64,000 nucleotides of DNA, taken from assembly GCA_964453115.1 (NCBI GenBank), contig CAYVRT010000002.1, positions 132,430 through 196,429 on the forward strand, given 5' to 3'. The first letter of the stretch is position 1. The number at the start of each line of letters is the position of its first letter. This document shows positions 42,446 to 51,456 of the stretch, in pieces. Under the pieces are notes generated by a model. That model saw nothing but the letters and a program-made list of their open reading frames with translations. It was not told where the DNA came from and made no database searches. The translations under genes and the position numbers were made by a program. This DNA is from JAIWNK01 sp964453115 (lineage in GTDB: Bacteria; Chloroflexota; Anaerolineae; Anaerolineales; Anaerolineaceae).

Positions 42446-43645
42446 TCAAGTTGAAAGTGTCATATTCAATTGTCGCGCTAATCCTTCCAATCGCTTCTGA
42501 ATCAAAGGCCCGGCGTCCTGTGCACCCAACTCAAAAATTTCATCCCACAAGTTTTCTAACGTCAGGCTCAGCTTATCTTCCACCAGGCCAAGCAACCGAG
42601 CCGCCGGAAAAGCCCTGCCGCCCAACACAATTTGCGCCAACACCTTTGCGTCTCGCATCGTATCAACGCCCACAATCTCTTTGCGCGCCGGCATCAATCC
42701 CAATTCTTCAGTATATTCAGCCAATACATTCGGTTGCATCAAATAATTTACCAAATCCAAGGCCGCACCCGGGTTGCGAGAATGCTTCCAAACAACCAGG
42801 CTCTGCGCCCCAACAAAAGCCGGCGCCGGCAGCGGCGCAACCCTTACATTCGTTTGCACTTCATCCGTCATCAAACTACTCGAAAGCAGCCAGGAACCAC
42901 TGATTGCAATCGCTGCATTCCCCTTCCAAAATTCCAACCCACAGCGCAATTGTTTTTGGCCATCTTCCTTCAATTGCAAGGATGAAAGAAAAAAACGCCG
43001 TAAATCATAGTAACGCACAATTCCCGCCAACGATTGAGGCTGATCAAAAACAACCTTTCGCCCGCTCTCCGAGAAGAAATCACTCCCCGCCCCCCAAATC
43101 CAGCTCGCAATATTATGCAATGTCCCATAACGCGAATTGTGCACCGGCAAAGCCAGCGGCAATGGATGCCCTGCAGAAGCCAAACGTTCCACAGTTCTCT
43201 CCAACGCATCAAAGCTAGCAAAGCCAGTCTCCGCGTCCACACCGGCCCGATCCAGCCAGTCTGCACGATAAGCAATCAAAACCGGGCTAACCATCCAGGG
43301 TATCGCCCAAACTTCTTTCTCCTCACCAATCGTTGCACCCGACCGCCAGGCAGCCGGCACAAAACTCTCCTCCCCGCCAAAAATCTCCACCTCGCGAGGT
43401 TCAAAGCAGCGCAAAACATTCATCCCAATAAAATCACTCACCCACGTCGAGCCAGCCTCTGAAACATCAGCGCCATGCCGGTACAAACCATACTTAACCA
43501 ATTCTGCTCGGGCAGTAGCCCACTGCAAAACATTCAGGCGCACCTTAACATTGGTCTGCTGTTCAAAGTCAGCCAGATAATGTTCCAGAAGAGACAACTG
43601 GTTTTTTGAAGTAGATATTACAGAAAATTCAAGTTCAATGCTCAT
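42446..43645 (-). CDS. Solute-binding-protein-like protein without signal peptide
   Basis: A 399-residue protein of the family 1 extracellular solute-binding fold: typical IAISGSWLLSSSL, WKHSRNPGAALDLVNYLMQP and LGLMPARKEI segments. It begins MSIELEFSVISTSKNQL, that is, directly with the first beta strand of the mature domain. There is no signal peptide, lipobox or N-terminal helix, and no longer start is available upstream. No permease is adjacent. It may be a cytoplasmic sugar sensor derived from a binding protein, or have lost its signal sequence. It stands alone between the cello-oligosaccharide operon and rseP. Confidence 0.8.
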   Translation of the reverse strand: MSIELEFSVISTSKNQLSLLEHYLADFEQQTNVKVRLNVLQWATARAELVKYGLYRHGADVSEAGSTWVSDFIGMNVLRCFEPREVEIFGGEESFVPAAWRSGATIGEEKEVWAIPWMVSPVLIAYRADWLDRAGVDAETGFASFDALERTVERLASAGHPLPLALPVHNSRYGTLHNIASWIWGAGSDFFSESGRKVVFDQPQSLAGIVRYYDLRRFFLSSLQLKEDGQKQLRCGLEFWKGNAAIAISGSWLLSSSLMTDEVQTNVRVAPLPAPAFVGAQSLVVWKHSRNPGAALDLVNYLMQPNVLAEYTEELGLMPARKEIVGVDTMRDAKVLAQIVLGGRAFPAARLLGLVEDKLSLTLENLWDEIFELGAQDAGPLIQKRLEGLARQLNMTLST

Positions 43646-43743
43646 GGCAATAACGAAAACGACGAATTTCTATACAGTATATCACAAAACTCTCCCCATT
43701 TGCAGCGTAATTTTTCTTCTTCGCTTTCATGTAAATTACACTT

Positions 43744-43772
43744 TTGGCATTTCTGACAAAACCAGATATAAT
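43744..43772 (+). promoter_or_regulatory. Promoter of the RseP-HEAT-peptidase-acylphosphatase operon
   Basis: TTGGCA (43744-43749) and TATAAT (43767-43772) with a 17-base spacer; start near 43779, leader about 27 bases containing the AGGA ahead of the ATG at 43806. Confidence 0.7.
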
Positions 43773-43805
43773 TAGAAAAACTTTGCGCCTTCCAGGAACC
43801 ATACT

Positions 43806-44882
43806 ATGGATAAAATTTTAACTATTTTGGGCTTCATTCTTGCCCTGGGCATTTTGATCTTCCTTCACGAGTTGGGTCACTTTACAATCTCGAAACTGTT
43901 TCGCATCCCGATCGAAGAATTTGGGTTTGGGCTACCGCCTCGCCTTGTTCGTCTTTTTAAGTTCGGTGAAACTGAATTCACCATCAACCTGATTCCCTTT
44001 GGCGCCTTTGTCCGACCGCGCGGCGAAGGAGATCCCGCTGTTTCAGATGGTCTGGCGGCAGCCAACCCCTGGGTACGTATGGCGGTTATGTTAGGCGGCC
44101 CAATGATGAACCTGTTTGCCGGCTTCCTCATTTTCCTCTTCGTCATCAATCAAAATGGTACAGCCGATCTCTCGCGCGTCTCTATCTATCAGGTCATCCC
44201 CGAAACACCAGCCCAGGCCGCTGGTTTGCAAGCCAATGACTTGTTGCTAGCCATCAATGGACAACCCGTAACCGATACACAAATGGTAATTGCTACCGTC
44301 AAACAAAATGCTGGCAACGAAATTACCCTTCTCATCGAGCGATCAGGGCAACAAATCGAAATTTTCGCCACCCCGCGCCTCAATCCCCCTCCCGACCAGG
44401 GTTCCCTTGGCATCATCCTTGGCAATCCCCGCCGCGCCGCCACACTCAACGAATCCATCCCGCTCGCCCTCAAAGAGGTATATCAACAATCCACCATGCT
44501 CTTTCGTTTGCCAGGCGCTCTGATCAGCGGTGCCATCACCCCAGAACAAGCCCGCCCCGTTGGCCCAATTGGCATGTTCAGTGTCTACGAAATGGCGCGT
44601 GATCAAGATCTGCAAAACGCTGGTTTAAACACCTCAGCTGATAATTCCAACACCCTTTGGTTCATCGGCATCATCTCCATCGCCCTCGGCGTAACCAATT
44701 TGCTCCCACTACCAGCATTGGATGGCGGACGCATCCTCTTCCTCTTACCAGAGCTTGTTTTCCGTCGCCGAGTTCCAGCAGAACGCGAAAACCTGGTTCA
44801 TGCTGTTGGCATCATCTTGTTAATTGCCCTCATGTTCTACATTACCCTCCAAGACATCATCAACCCAGTCACACTTCAATAG
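43806..44882 (+). CDS. rseP: RseP/site-2 family intramembrane metalloprotease (M50)
   Basis: A 358-residue membrane protease. The zinc site HELGH (21-25) lies in the first membrane helix, GGPMMNLFAG (97-106) in the second, a PDZ domain at about 125-190, and the third zinc ligand D306 in PLPALDGGR. Family members cut membrane-bound anti-sigma factors or remnant signal peptides within the bilayer. Length is somewhat short of E. coli RseP (450) and has a single PDZ domain, as in many Gram-positive and Chloroflexota members. First gene of a four-gene plus-strand operon. Confidence 0.93.
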   Translation: MDKILTILGFILALGILIFLHELGHFTISKLFRIPIEEFGFGLPPRLVRLFKFGETEFTINLIPFGAFVRPRGEGDPAVSDGLAAANPWVRMAVMLGGPMMNLFAGFLIFLFVINQNGTADLSRVSIYQVIPETPAQAAGLQANDLLLAINGQPVTDTQMVIATVKQNAGNEITLLIERSGQQIEIFATPRLNPPPDQGSLGIILGNPRRAATLNESIPLALKEVYQQSTMLFRLPGALISGAITPEQARPVGPIGMFSVYEMARDQDLQNAGLNTSADNSNTLWFIGIISIALGVTNLLPLPALDGGRILFLLPELVFRRRVPAERENLVHAVGIILLIALMFYITLQDIINPVTLQ

Positions 44883-44890
44883 GACCGCTG

Positions 44891-45916
44891 ATGAAAAAAG
44901 TATCTTTTGAAGAAGTTCTCAAGCAAATGCTGGATGAGCATCATCCATTTCCATCCCAATCCATGCAATATCTTTCCAACCTGACAGATGCGAAATTACA
45001 TCAGGTGCAAAAAATCTGGCCCTCGCTTTCGGAAAAGCGGCGCATCAGCCTGCTGGAAGAAATGGAAATCATTAGCGATTCCGATAGCGTCCCCAATTTC
45101 GATAGAATTGCTTTCATTGCCCTCAAAGATTCATTGCCAGCCATTCGCGCTCTTGGCATTCGTCTCCTGTGGCAAACTGCCGATCCCAAACTAGTCTCCA
45201 TCTTCAGCAAAATGCTTAAAGAAGACCCTGATCTCGAGGTGCGCGCTCAAGCAACATCTGCACTAGGGACCTATATTTATCTTGGCGAAATTGAAGAATT
45301 GCCCGAAGAAATTTTCAAACCCCTTGAAAGCCTGCTGCTCCAAACACTCCAAACCAGCCCACACACCATTTTACGCCGCCGCGCCCTTGAAGCACTTGGC
45401 TTCTCCAGTCGCCCAGAAATTCCAGTTCTCATTCGCGAAGCCAGCAAACAAAACACCTCAGACTGGTTGCAAAGTGCGCTATTTGCCATGGGACGTTCAG
45501 CAGATAGTGAGCAATGGGCAAACACTGTCCTATCCATGCTCGACCATCCCAATCCTCAGGTCCAACTCGAAGCTGTACGAGCCGCTGGCGAACTCGAACT
45601 CGCCGATGCACGCACCCCATTGTTAGCAATCCTGGAAAACATGACCGACGATTTTGAATTGCGTCGCTTTACCATCTGGTCTTTATCCCAGATTGGGGGC
45701 GAGCAAGTTCAAGAAGCACTGGAAAAAGCATACAACGCAGCGGAAGAGGAAGATGACGACGAAGAAATGTTTTTTATTGAAGAAGCGCTTGAAAATTTAC
45801 AAATGGCCGACCTGCTCAATAACGACAACTTCCTTGCATTAGATGTTCCTCAAGACATGCTTTTGGAAGACGAAGAGCAAGACGATAAACGACGCCCGCG
45901 CTCATCTACTCGTTAG
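44891..45916 (+). CDS. HEAT-repeat protein
   Basis: 341 residues from the ATG at 44891, eight bases after the rseP stop. The middle (about residues 70-290) consists of HEAT/PBS-lyase-like helical repeats, for example DLEVRAQATSALGTYIYLGE, TILRRRALEALGF and NPQVQLEAVRAAGELELADA. The C-terminus is very acidic (EEEDDDEEMFFIEEALE) and ends in a charged tail. No membrane segment. Such proteins act as scaffolds; the position behind rseP suggests a partner of envelope proteolysis, but this is inference only. Confidence 0.85.
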   Translation: MKKVSFEEVLKQMLDEHHPFPSQSMQYLSNLTDAKLHQVQKIWPSLSEKRRISLLEEMEIISDSDSVPNFDRIAFIALKDSLPAIRALGIRLLWQTADPKLVSIFSKMLKEDPDLEVRAQATSALGTYIYLGEIEELPEEIFKPLESLLLQTLQTSPHTILRRRALEALGFSSRPEIPVLIREASKQNTSDWLQSALFAMGRSADSEQWANTVLSMLDHPNPQVQLEAVRAAGELELADARTPLLAILENMTDDFELRRFTIWSLSQIGGEQVQEALEKAYNAAEEEDDDEEMFFIEEALENLQMADLLNNDNFLALDVPQDMLLEDEEQDDKRRPRSSTR

Positions 45917-45930
45917 CAACAAGTCATGGA

Positions 45931-47109
45931 ATGAAAACTGCCTCAATCCTCGCCCTGTTGTGTTGGTTTTCCACCCTGTTCAGCCCCATTGCTGCCCAGG
46001 GACAGGTCAGCATAACCGATATGGCCGTCTTCTACACATTCGGCGATCAAATAACCTTCCAGGCGCGCATAGAAAGCAACGAAACAATTCAAACCGTTTA
46101 TTTAGCCCTTCAACCAACAGGTGAAGCACCTCGCCTGACTTCCATTGCCTTCTCCCAAAACGAAATCATTGTTCAACGCCCTGCTGCCGAGATTGGAATT
46201 CGCCCTTTCTCCGAAGTGACCTATTGGTATCAAGTCGTCACAACAGCAGGGAACGAATTTCTCAGTCCAACCAGTACATTTCAGTACGATGACAACCGAA
46301 TCCAATGGCAAATCTTGCAAACAGATACGTTTCTTATTCACTGGCAAGAAGGCGATGCTGCTTTTGGACAAAAATTGCTCAATGCCAGCAACCTGGGGCT
46401 AAAAAAAGCCCAAGACATTCTTCCCGTTGTCCCCCAAATTCCCCTGCGCATTTTTGTCTACCCTTCCGCATCTCAGCTACAAAATGTACTAACCATTAGC
46501 CGCGAATCCTGGATTGCAGGCCATGCAAGCCCTGATCTTGGCGTCCTTTTGGTCAGCATTTCACCAGGCCCCGACGCAAGCTACGAAATGGAACGCCAGA
46601 TTCCGCACGAAATTGCCCACATCCTAATCTACCAACAAGCCGGAACCGGCTACAATAACCTCCCCATCTGGCTCAACGAAGGGCTTGCATCTCAAGCGGA
46701 GTTATACCCCAATCCCGACTACCGGCGCGCCCTCAATCGTGCCACATCCGAAAACAGCCTGCTTGCCTTCTCTGCGATCTGTCAATCCTTCCCACGCGAC
46801 ACATCCGGCGCATTTCTTGCCTATGCGCAATCAGCTTCGTTTGTTGGTTTCCTGCACCAAAAATTTGGCAGTTCCGGCCTACAACGCCTCATGGCTGAAT
46901 ATCAAGATGGAAAAGATTGCGAAACAGGAATTCAATCTGCCTTTGGCGTATCGCTCACCCAACTCCAAACCCGCTGGGAACAAGAAACGCTGGGAAATGA
47001 CCCTGGCGCTCTCTTCTGGCAACACATCCGGCCTTTTGCAATTCTTGGGCTACTCACCCTTCTCCCACCCTTGCTTATCGCTTTGTTTGGCAGACGACGA
47101 ACCATATGA
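45931..47109 (+). CDS. Exported peptidase-MA-like metalloprotease with C-terminal membrane anchor
   Basis: A 392-residue protein with a signal peptide (cut near residue 23, SPIAAQG), a beta-rich N-terminal half, a gluzincin-type zinc site HEIAH (226-230) followed by WLNEGLA with E250 as third ligand, and a C-terminal membrane helix (about 368-388) with a basic tail. This predicts an extracytoplasmic protease tethered to the membrane. It is translationally coupled to the acylphosphatase gene by a four-base ATGA overlap. Confidence 0.87.
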   Translation: MKTASILALLCWFSTLFSPIAAQGQVSITDMAVFYTFGDQITFQARIESNETIQTVYLALQPTGEAPRLTSIAFSQNEIIVQRPAAEIGIRPFSEVTYWYQVVTTAGNEFLSPTSTFQYDDNRIQWQILQTDTFLIHWQEGDAAFGQKLLNASNLGLKKAQDILPVVPQIPLRIFVYPSASQLQNVLTISRESWIAGHASPDLGVLLVSISPGPDASYEMERQIPHEIAHILIYQQAGTGYNNLPIWLNEGLASQAELYPNPDYRRALNRATSENSLLAFSAICQSFPRDTSGAFLAYAQSASFVGFLHQKFGSSGLQRLMAEYQDGKDCETGIQSAFGVSLTQLQTRWEQETLGNDPGALFWQHIRPFAILGLLTLLPPLLIALFGRRRTI

Positions 47110-47387
47110 TCGAACAGCTGCACGCAATTATAGAAGGTCATGTTCAAGGCGTGGGGTTTCGCTATTTTGTCCTGGAGCAGGCTCAGGCCCTCGGTCTGAC
47201 CGGCTGGGTTCGCAACACCTATGCCGGACAGGTAGAAGTCACTGCCCAGGGTGGGCGCACCTCACTAGAAACCCTGTTGGACGAAATGCAACGCGGCCCT
47301 CGCTCCGCTTTTGTCACCGAAATACAAACCACCTGGTCGTTTGTCCAAACAAGCTATCCTCGTTTTCAAATCCTTCCCACAGACTAA
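47106..47387 (+). CDS. acyP: Acylphosphatase
   Basis: A 93-residue protein, standard length. The signature GHVQGVGFRYFV carries the catalytic R19, and GWVRNTYAGQVEV carries N37. Hydrolyses acyl phosphates such as acetyl phosphate or carbamoyl phosphate in the cytoplasm. Last gene of the rseP operon. Confidence 0.95.
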   Translation: MIEQLHAIIEGHVQGVGFRYFVLEQAQALGLTGWVRNTYAGQVEVTAQGGRTSLETLLDEMQRGPRSAFVTEIQTTWSFVQTSYPRFQILPTD

Positions 47388-47391
47388 AAAA

Positions 47392-47413
47392 ATCCCCGGC
47401 AATCGCCGGGGAT
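47392..47413 (-). terminator. Terminator of the minus-strand Met/Gly-rich protein gene
   Basis: A perfect nine-bp stem, ATCCCCGGC (47392-47400) with its complement at 47405-47413, loop AATC. On the minus strand it is followed by a run of T residues (complement of 47385-47391); on the plus strand no T run follows. Confidence 0.8.
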
Positions 47414-47437
47414 AGAAATCACCTCTACACTTTGTTT

Positions 47438-47944
47438 TTATGGGCGACGACCATGCCGGCCTGGACGCATTGACCCGTCCACATCGCCATTACCCCAACC
47501 GCCGCGCCCGCCACGCATATGCTCCTTCATCCAGTCCGCCTGCTCCTGTGTAATCGTTCCATCCGTTACAGCCTGATCCAACGCCTGGCTGCGCGCTTCC
47601 TCCATCCAGGTTGTAAAATCTTCTTCACTAATCCCTTGCTCACTGGCAATTTTCCAAAGCGTCTCGCCACCGTCAAGCCGGTTTTGCAAATCTTCCTCGC
47701 TCAGCCCCAGCTTTTCAGCAAAGGTTTGTAAAACAACATCATGCATCACCCCTTGCAAAACCTCACCACCCACCATTGGACCATCACAGGCAGGGCGATC
47801 CATCGGCATATTGTCACCCATTGGGCCACGCGGGCCATCACCTCGCTGCCAAAGCATTTTGGCATACACCACACCACTCACCGTCAATGCCAGCGCCCCC
47901 AACACCAACACAGCTACTCCAGCTATCATCCACCAACGTTTCAT
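47438..47944 (-). CDS. Small exported or membrane-anchored Met/Gly-rich protein (DUF2680-like)
   Basis: A 168-residue protein with one N-terminal membrane helix (about 4-28) that is either an anchor or an uncleaved signal, then a Met/Pro/Gly-rich segment (PRGPMGDNMPMDRPACDG), a helical region with two similar units (LGLSEEDLQNRLDGGETLWK and QGISEEDFTTWMEEARSQ) and a Gly/Arg-rich tail. It resembles the DUF2680/YckD-like proteins; function unknown. The Met/His/Cys content suggests metal binding (inference). GGAGG precedes the ATG. The promoter carries PhoB-like direct repeats. Confidence 0.8.
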   Translation of the reverse strand: MKRWWMIAGVAVLVLGALALTVSGVVYAKMLWQRGDGPRGPMGDNMPMDRPACDGPMVGGEVLQGVMHDVVLQTFAEKLGLSEEDLQNRLDGGETLWKIASEQGISEEDFTTWMEEARSQALDQAVTDGTITQEQADWMKEHMRGGRGGWGNGDVDGSMRPGRHGRRP

Positions 47945-47981
47945 CAGAAACCTCCAAAAATTTAGAATGTTGATGTTTCGA

Positions 47982-48017
47982 AGTATATCTTCAAGTTGTG
48001 AAGAATCTGTGAAGAAT
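47982..48017 (-). promoter_or_regulatory. Candidate OmpR-type activated promoter with 11-bp-spaced direct repeats
   Basis: Two exact copies of TGTGAAGAAT (plus-strand view, 47997-48006 and 48008-48017) are separated by one base, giving an 11-bp period. On the minus strand they occupy the -35 region of a promoter whose -10 is TATACT (47982-47987); no -35 hexamer is present. That is the arrangement of PhoB/OmpR-class activators that replace the -35 contact. Start near 47975, 31 bases before the ATG at 47944. Confidence 0.6.
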
Positions 48018-48043
48018 TGATAAAGATTAGCTATGAATCAACA

Positions 48044-50095
48044 CTACTCAACCTCACCGGCCAGCAAACGCGCCTTCTGCCAGGGTTGTAAATCTGACTC
48101 CTCAGCAAGCACAGCCCGCAATTCATAAACTTGATCGCGCAATAACGCTGCGCGTTCAAATTCAAGGTCTTTAGCAGCCTGCTTCATTTCCTTTTCCATT
48201 TCAGCAATCAATCGCTGCAAGTCTCGACGCGGCATGCGTACCGCATCTCGCCCGCCCGATTGATATTCCGCCCTTCCTTCTGCCACCCCCGCGGCACTAC
48301 TGGATAGACGCTGCGTCAGATCGCGAATTGCCTTTACAATGCTCACGGGCTCAATTCCATGCAGTTGATTGTAATCCATCTGCTTTTTGCGTCTTCGGCT
48401 TGTCTCATCAATGGCTATGCGCATCGAATCGGTCATCCGATCAGCATACATGATCACCTTGCCATGCAAATGACGCGCCGCTCGACCCGTCGTTTGAATC
48501 AATGCTGTTGCCGAACGCAGAAAACCTTCTTTATCTGCATCCAAAATCGCCACCAGCGATACTTCTGGCAAATCCAAACCCTCGCGCAACAAATTAATCC
48601 CCACCACCACATCAAACACACCCAATCGCAAATCACGCAAAATCCCCACCCGCTCAATCGTTTCTACCTCCGAATGCAGGTAATGCACCTTGATCCCCAA
48701 TTCCATCAAATACTCCGCCAAATCTTCTGCCATGCGCTTTGTCAAAGTCGTCACCAACACCCGCTCACCTACCTCGACCCGAGACCGAATTTCACCCACC
48801 AAGTTGTCAACCTGCCCCTGAGTTGGACGAACATCAATCTCCGGATCTACTAACCCTGTTGGACGAATGATTTGCTCTGCCACTTGCTGTGCCTTGCCCA
48901 TCTCATATGGCCCTGGGGTTGCACTTGTGTAAATTGTATACCCCATATGCTGCTCAAATTCCTCAAATTTCATCGGGCGATTGTCCATCGCCGATGGCAA
49001 TCGAAAGCCATATTCAACCAATGTTTTCTTCCGCGATTGATCTCCATGATACATACCGCGAATCTGCGGAATCGTCATATGAGACTCGTCAATGAACAAC
49101 AAGTAATCACTAGGCAGAAAATCAATTAACGTCCAGGGCGCTGAACCGGATGCCCGCTGATCCAAATGACGCGAATAATTCTCAATCCCTGAACAGTACC
49201 CCACTTCGCGCAACATCTCTAAATCATACCGTGCCCGTTGCTCGAGCCGTTGCGCTTCCAATAACTTGCCCTCCAACCGAAACTGTTGCAGTTGTTCTTC
49301 CAACTCCTTCTCAACGCTGACAAGCGCCGCCTTCAGGCGATCTTCCTGCGTCAGGTAATGCTTGGCAGGATAAATCTCAACCTGCCCGGGCTCCTCCAAA
49401 ATTTCCCCGGTCAAAGGGTTGAGGCGAACAATATGTTCCACCTCGTCACCGAAAAACGTCACCCGCACGGCCACCTTTTCTTCATAAGCCGGAAAGATAT
49501 CCAACGTATCTCCGCGCACCCGGAACACGCCCGGCCTCAGTTCTGTATCGTTACGCTGATACTGACTTTCAATCAATTGTCTCAACAATGCATTCCGGCG
49601 ATAAATCTCTCCCTGTTGCAAACGAATGACCCCTCGCCCATACTCACTTGGATCACCCAAGCCATAAATACAGGAAACGGAAGCAACAATCACCACATCC
49701 CGCCGCGAAAGCAATGCGGTTGTTGCCGCCAATCGCATGCGTTCAATTTCCTCATTGGTCTCTGTTTCTTTCTCAATATATAAATCGCGCTGCGGAACAT
49801 AAGCCTCGGGCTGATAATAATCATAATACGACACAAAATAACTAACTGCATTCTCTGGAAAGAATTCAGCAAACTCGGCATATAACTGCGCCGCCAGCGT
49901 TTTGTTATGTGCCATCACTAAGGCTGGCTTCTGAAGGCGTTGAATAATGTTCGCCATTGCAAAAGTCTTCCCTGTGCCGGTCGCACCCAGCAGCACCTGA
50001 TGCCGATAGCCTCGTTGGATGCCTTGAACCAATTTTTCGATTGCCTCCGGCTGATCACCGGTTGGCTGATAGGGCGAACGAAGTTGAAATTCCAT
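48044..50095 (-). CDS. uvrB: Excinuclease ABC subunit B
   Basis: 683 residues, full length. Walker A GATGTGKT (37-44), the damage-wedging beta hairpin region SYYDYYQPEAYVPQRDLYIE, DESHMT helicase motif, and a C-terminal UVR domain (LIAEMEKEMKQAAKDLEFER) that contacts UvrA and UvrC. UvrB verifies DNA lesions in nucleotide excision repair. It is the last gene of a co-directional group with pth, mfd and a two-component system; 18 bases separate it from the histidine kinase gene. Confidence 0.98.
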   Translation of the reverse strand: MEFQLRSPYQPTGDQPEAIEKLVQGIQRGYRHQVLLGATGTGKTFAMANIIQRLQKPALVMAHNKTLAAQLYAEFAEFFPENAVSYFVSYYDYYQPEAYVPQRDLYIEKETETNEEIERMRLAATTALLSRRDVVIVASVSCIYGLGDPSEYGRGVIRLQQGEIYRRNALLRQLIESQYQRNDTELRPGVFRVRGDTLDIFPAYEEKVAVRVTFFGDEVEHIVRLNPLTGEILEEPGQVEIYPAKHYLTQEDRLKAALVSVEKELEEQLQQFRLEGKLLEAQRLEQRARYDLEMLREVGYCSGIENYSRHLDQRASGSAPWTLIDFLPSDYLLFIDESHMTIPQIRGMYHGDQSRKKTLVEYGFRLPSAMDNRPMKFEEFEQHMGYTIYTSATPGPYEMGKAQQVAEQIIRPTGLVDPEIDVRPTQGQVDNLVGEIRSRVEVGERVLVTTLTKRMAEDLAEYLMELGIKVHYLHSEVETIERVGILRDLRLGVFDVVVGINLLREGLDLPEVSLVAILDADKEGFLRSATALIQTTGRAARHLHGKVIMYADRMTDSMRIAIDETSRRRKKQMDYNQLHGIEPVSIVKAIRDLTQRLSSSAAGVAEGRAEYQSGGRDAVRMPRRDLQRLIAEMEKEMKQAAKDLEFERAALLRDQVYELRAVLAEESDLQPWQKARLLAGEVE

Positions 50096-50113
50096 TCTGA
50101 ACCATCCTTTCCA

Positions 50114-51451
50114 TCAAGCCTGTCGCAAGAACAGCGTAAAAACCGCCCCTCCCTGCGGTGCATTGGCAGCCGTCAATTCACCACCCTGCAGTAGAGCCAA
50201 TTGCCTGGCTATCGCCAAACCCAATCCGGCCCCACCCTCCTCACGGCTACGCCCACCATCAGCCCGGTAAAACCGTTCGAATACATGCGCCAATGAATCC
50301 TGAGCAATTCCTGGACCTCCATCTAAAACTTGCAAACGCAACATTGTATCGAACAAATCTTCTATCAAGATAATCTTACCACCCTTCGGTGTGTAACGCA
50401 ATGCATTGCTCAATAGATTATTCAAAATCTGCTCGAATCGCCCAGCATCAGCCCAGACGCACAATTCACCTGCCAATGAACACTGTATTTCAAGCTGCAC
50501 CCCTTTTTGTTCTGCCGATGGGCGAAAGCGCTCGATCACACGCTCAACAAATGCTCCCAACGCCAGGCTCTCCATCTCCATATGCAATTTTCCGGCTTCT
50601 GCGAGCGAAAGCGTGCGCAAGTCCTCAACCAACCGCGCCAGAGAAGCATTCTGCTCCAGCACCCGCTGCAAATTCTGCACATCCGCCGCATCAATTCCAT
50701 CAATCATTGCCTCCAATTGGGCGCGCTGCACTGCGAGTGGCGTTCGCAGTTCATGAGCAATATCCGCTGTCATCGAACGTCGGTTCTCCTCTGCCTGCTG
50801 CAAAGAAGCCGCCATCAAATTAAAGCTTTGCCCCAATTCCGCCAGTTCATCCCGACCGCGCACCTGAACCCTCTGTCCATAATTCCCGTTTGCCAGGCGA
50901 TGTGCGGCCTGCTTTAACTGCTGAATGGGATATAGCAACCCAGAAGCCATCAACAGCGAAGCCAGAATTGCCACAGCCACAGCCACCACACCTGCCCGCC
51001 ATGCAGCCTCATTCAACCGTTCCAGCAAAGGCTGCTCATCACCATACCGCAATCCCATCCCGCTCTCCAGTAGCCAGTAACCAACGGTTGTGCCATCCCG
51101 ATCATGCAAAACCACAGCCTGTTTCAGTTCTTGGATTGAAAGTGCTTCCCCCACCTGAATCCGCCGCGTATCCACCACCACTACCCCCTCTCCATCCGCA
51201 ATTCTCTGACGCGGCCCGCTCATCCCACCATGCCCCATTCCAGTTCCAGATTTAGGCAAAACATCTTCCGCACCGACCCAATTCCCGTGCTGTTGATAAT
51301 AATCCTCCAATTGCTCCACTGCACCTTCCATTGGAACACCAAATAAAAACGAACGCACCTGCTGTTCTGCCCCTGAGCGCACCCACGTCACCAGTGTCAC
51401 AATCGCCGTCAAGGCCACCAAAACCATTCCAGCCATCAATTTCCAGCGCAT
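50114..51451 (-). CDS. Membrane histidine kinase (HAMP, HisKA, HATPase)
   Basis: 445 residues from the ATG at 51451, which is eight bases after AAGGAG; two earlier starts overlap the Shine-Dalgarno. Membrane helix near residues 5-24, an extracytoplasmic sensor of about 125 residues with SGTGMGHGGMSG, a second helix (about 152-172), HAMP, phosphoacceptor H233 in ADIAHELRTPL, and ATP-binding boxes NNLLSNALRYTP, DGGPGIA and GAGLGLAIA. BaeS-like. Pairs with the regulator gene immediately upstream. The Met/His/Gly-rich patch in the sensor may bind a metal (inference). Confidence 0.95.
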   Translation of the reverse strand: MRWKLMAGMVLVALTAIVTLVTWVRSGAEQQVRSFLFGVPMEGAVEQLEDYYQQHGNWVGAEDVLPKSGTGMGHGGMSGPRQRIADGEGVVVVDTRRIQVGEALSIQELKQAVVLHDRDGTTVGYWLLESGMGLRYGDEQPLLERLNEAAWRAGVVAVAVAILASLLMASGLLYPIQQLKQAAHRLANGNYGQRVQVRGRDELAELGQSFNLMAASLQQAEENRRSMTADIAHELRTPLAVQRAQLEAMIDGIDAADVQNLQRVLEQNASLARLVEDLRTLSLAEAGKLHMEMESLALGAFVERVIERFRPSAEQKGVQLEIQCSLAGELCVWADAGRFEQILNNLLSNALRYTPKGGKIILIEDLFDTMLRLQVLDGGPGIAQDSLAHVFERFYRADGGRSREEGGAGLGLAIARQLALLQGGELTAANAPQGGAVFTLFLRQA

Positions 51452-51456
51452 TTGCA

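Noticed and set aside
44657..44890. Seventy-eight-codon extension of the HEAT-repeat protein
   Set aside because: It overlaps the 3' end of rseP in another frame; the ATG at 44891 just after the rseP stop is preferred.
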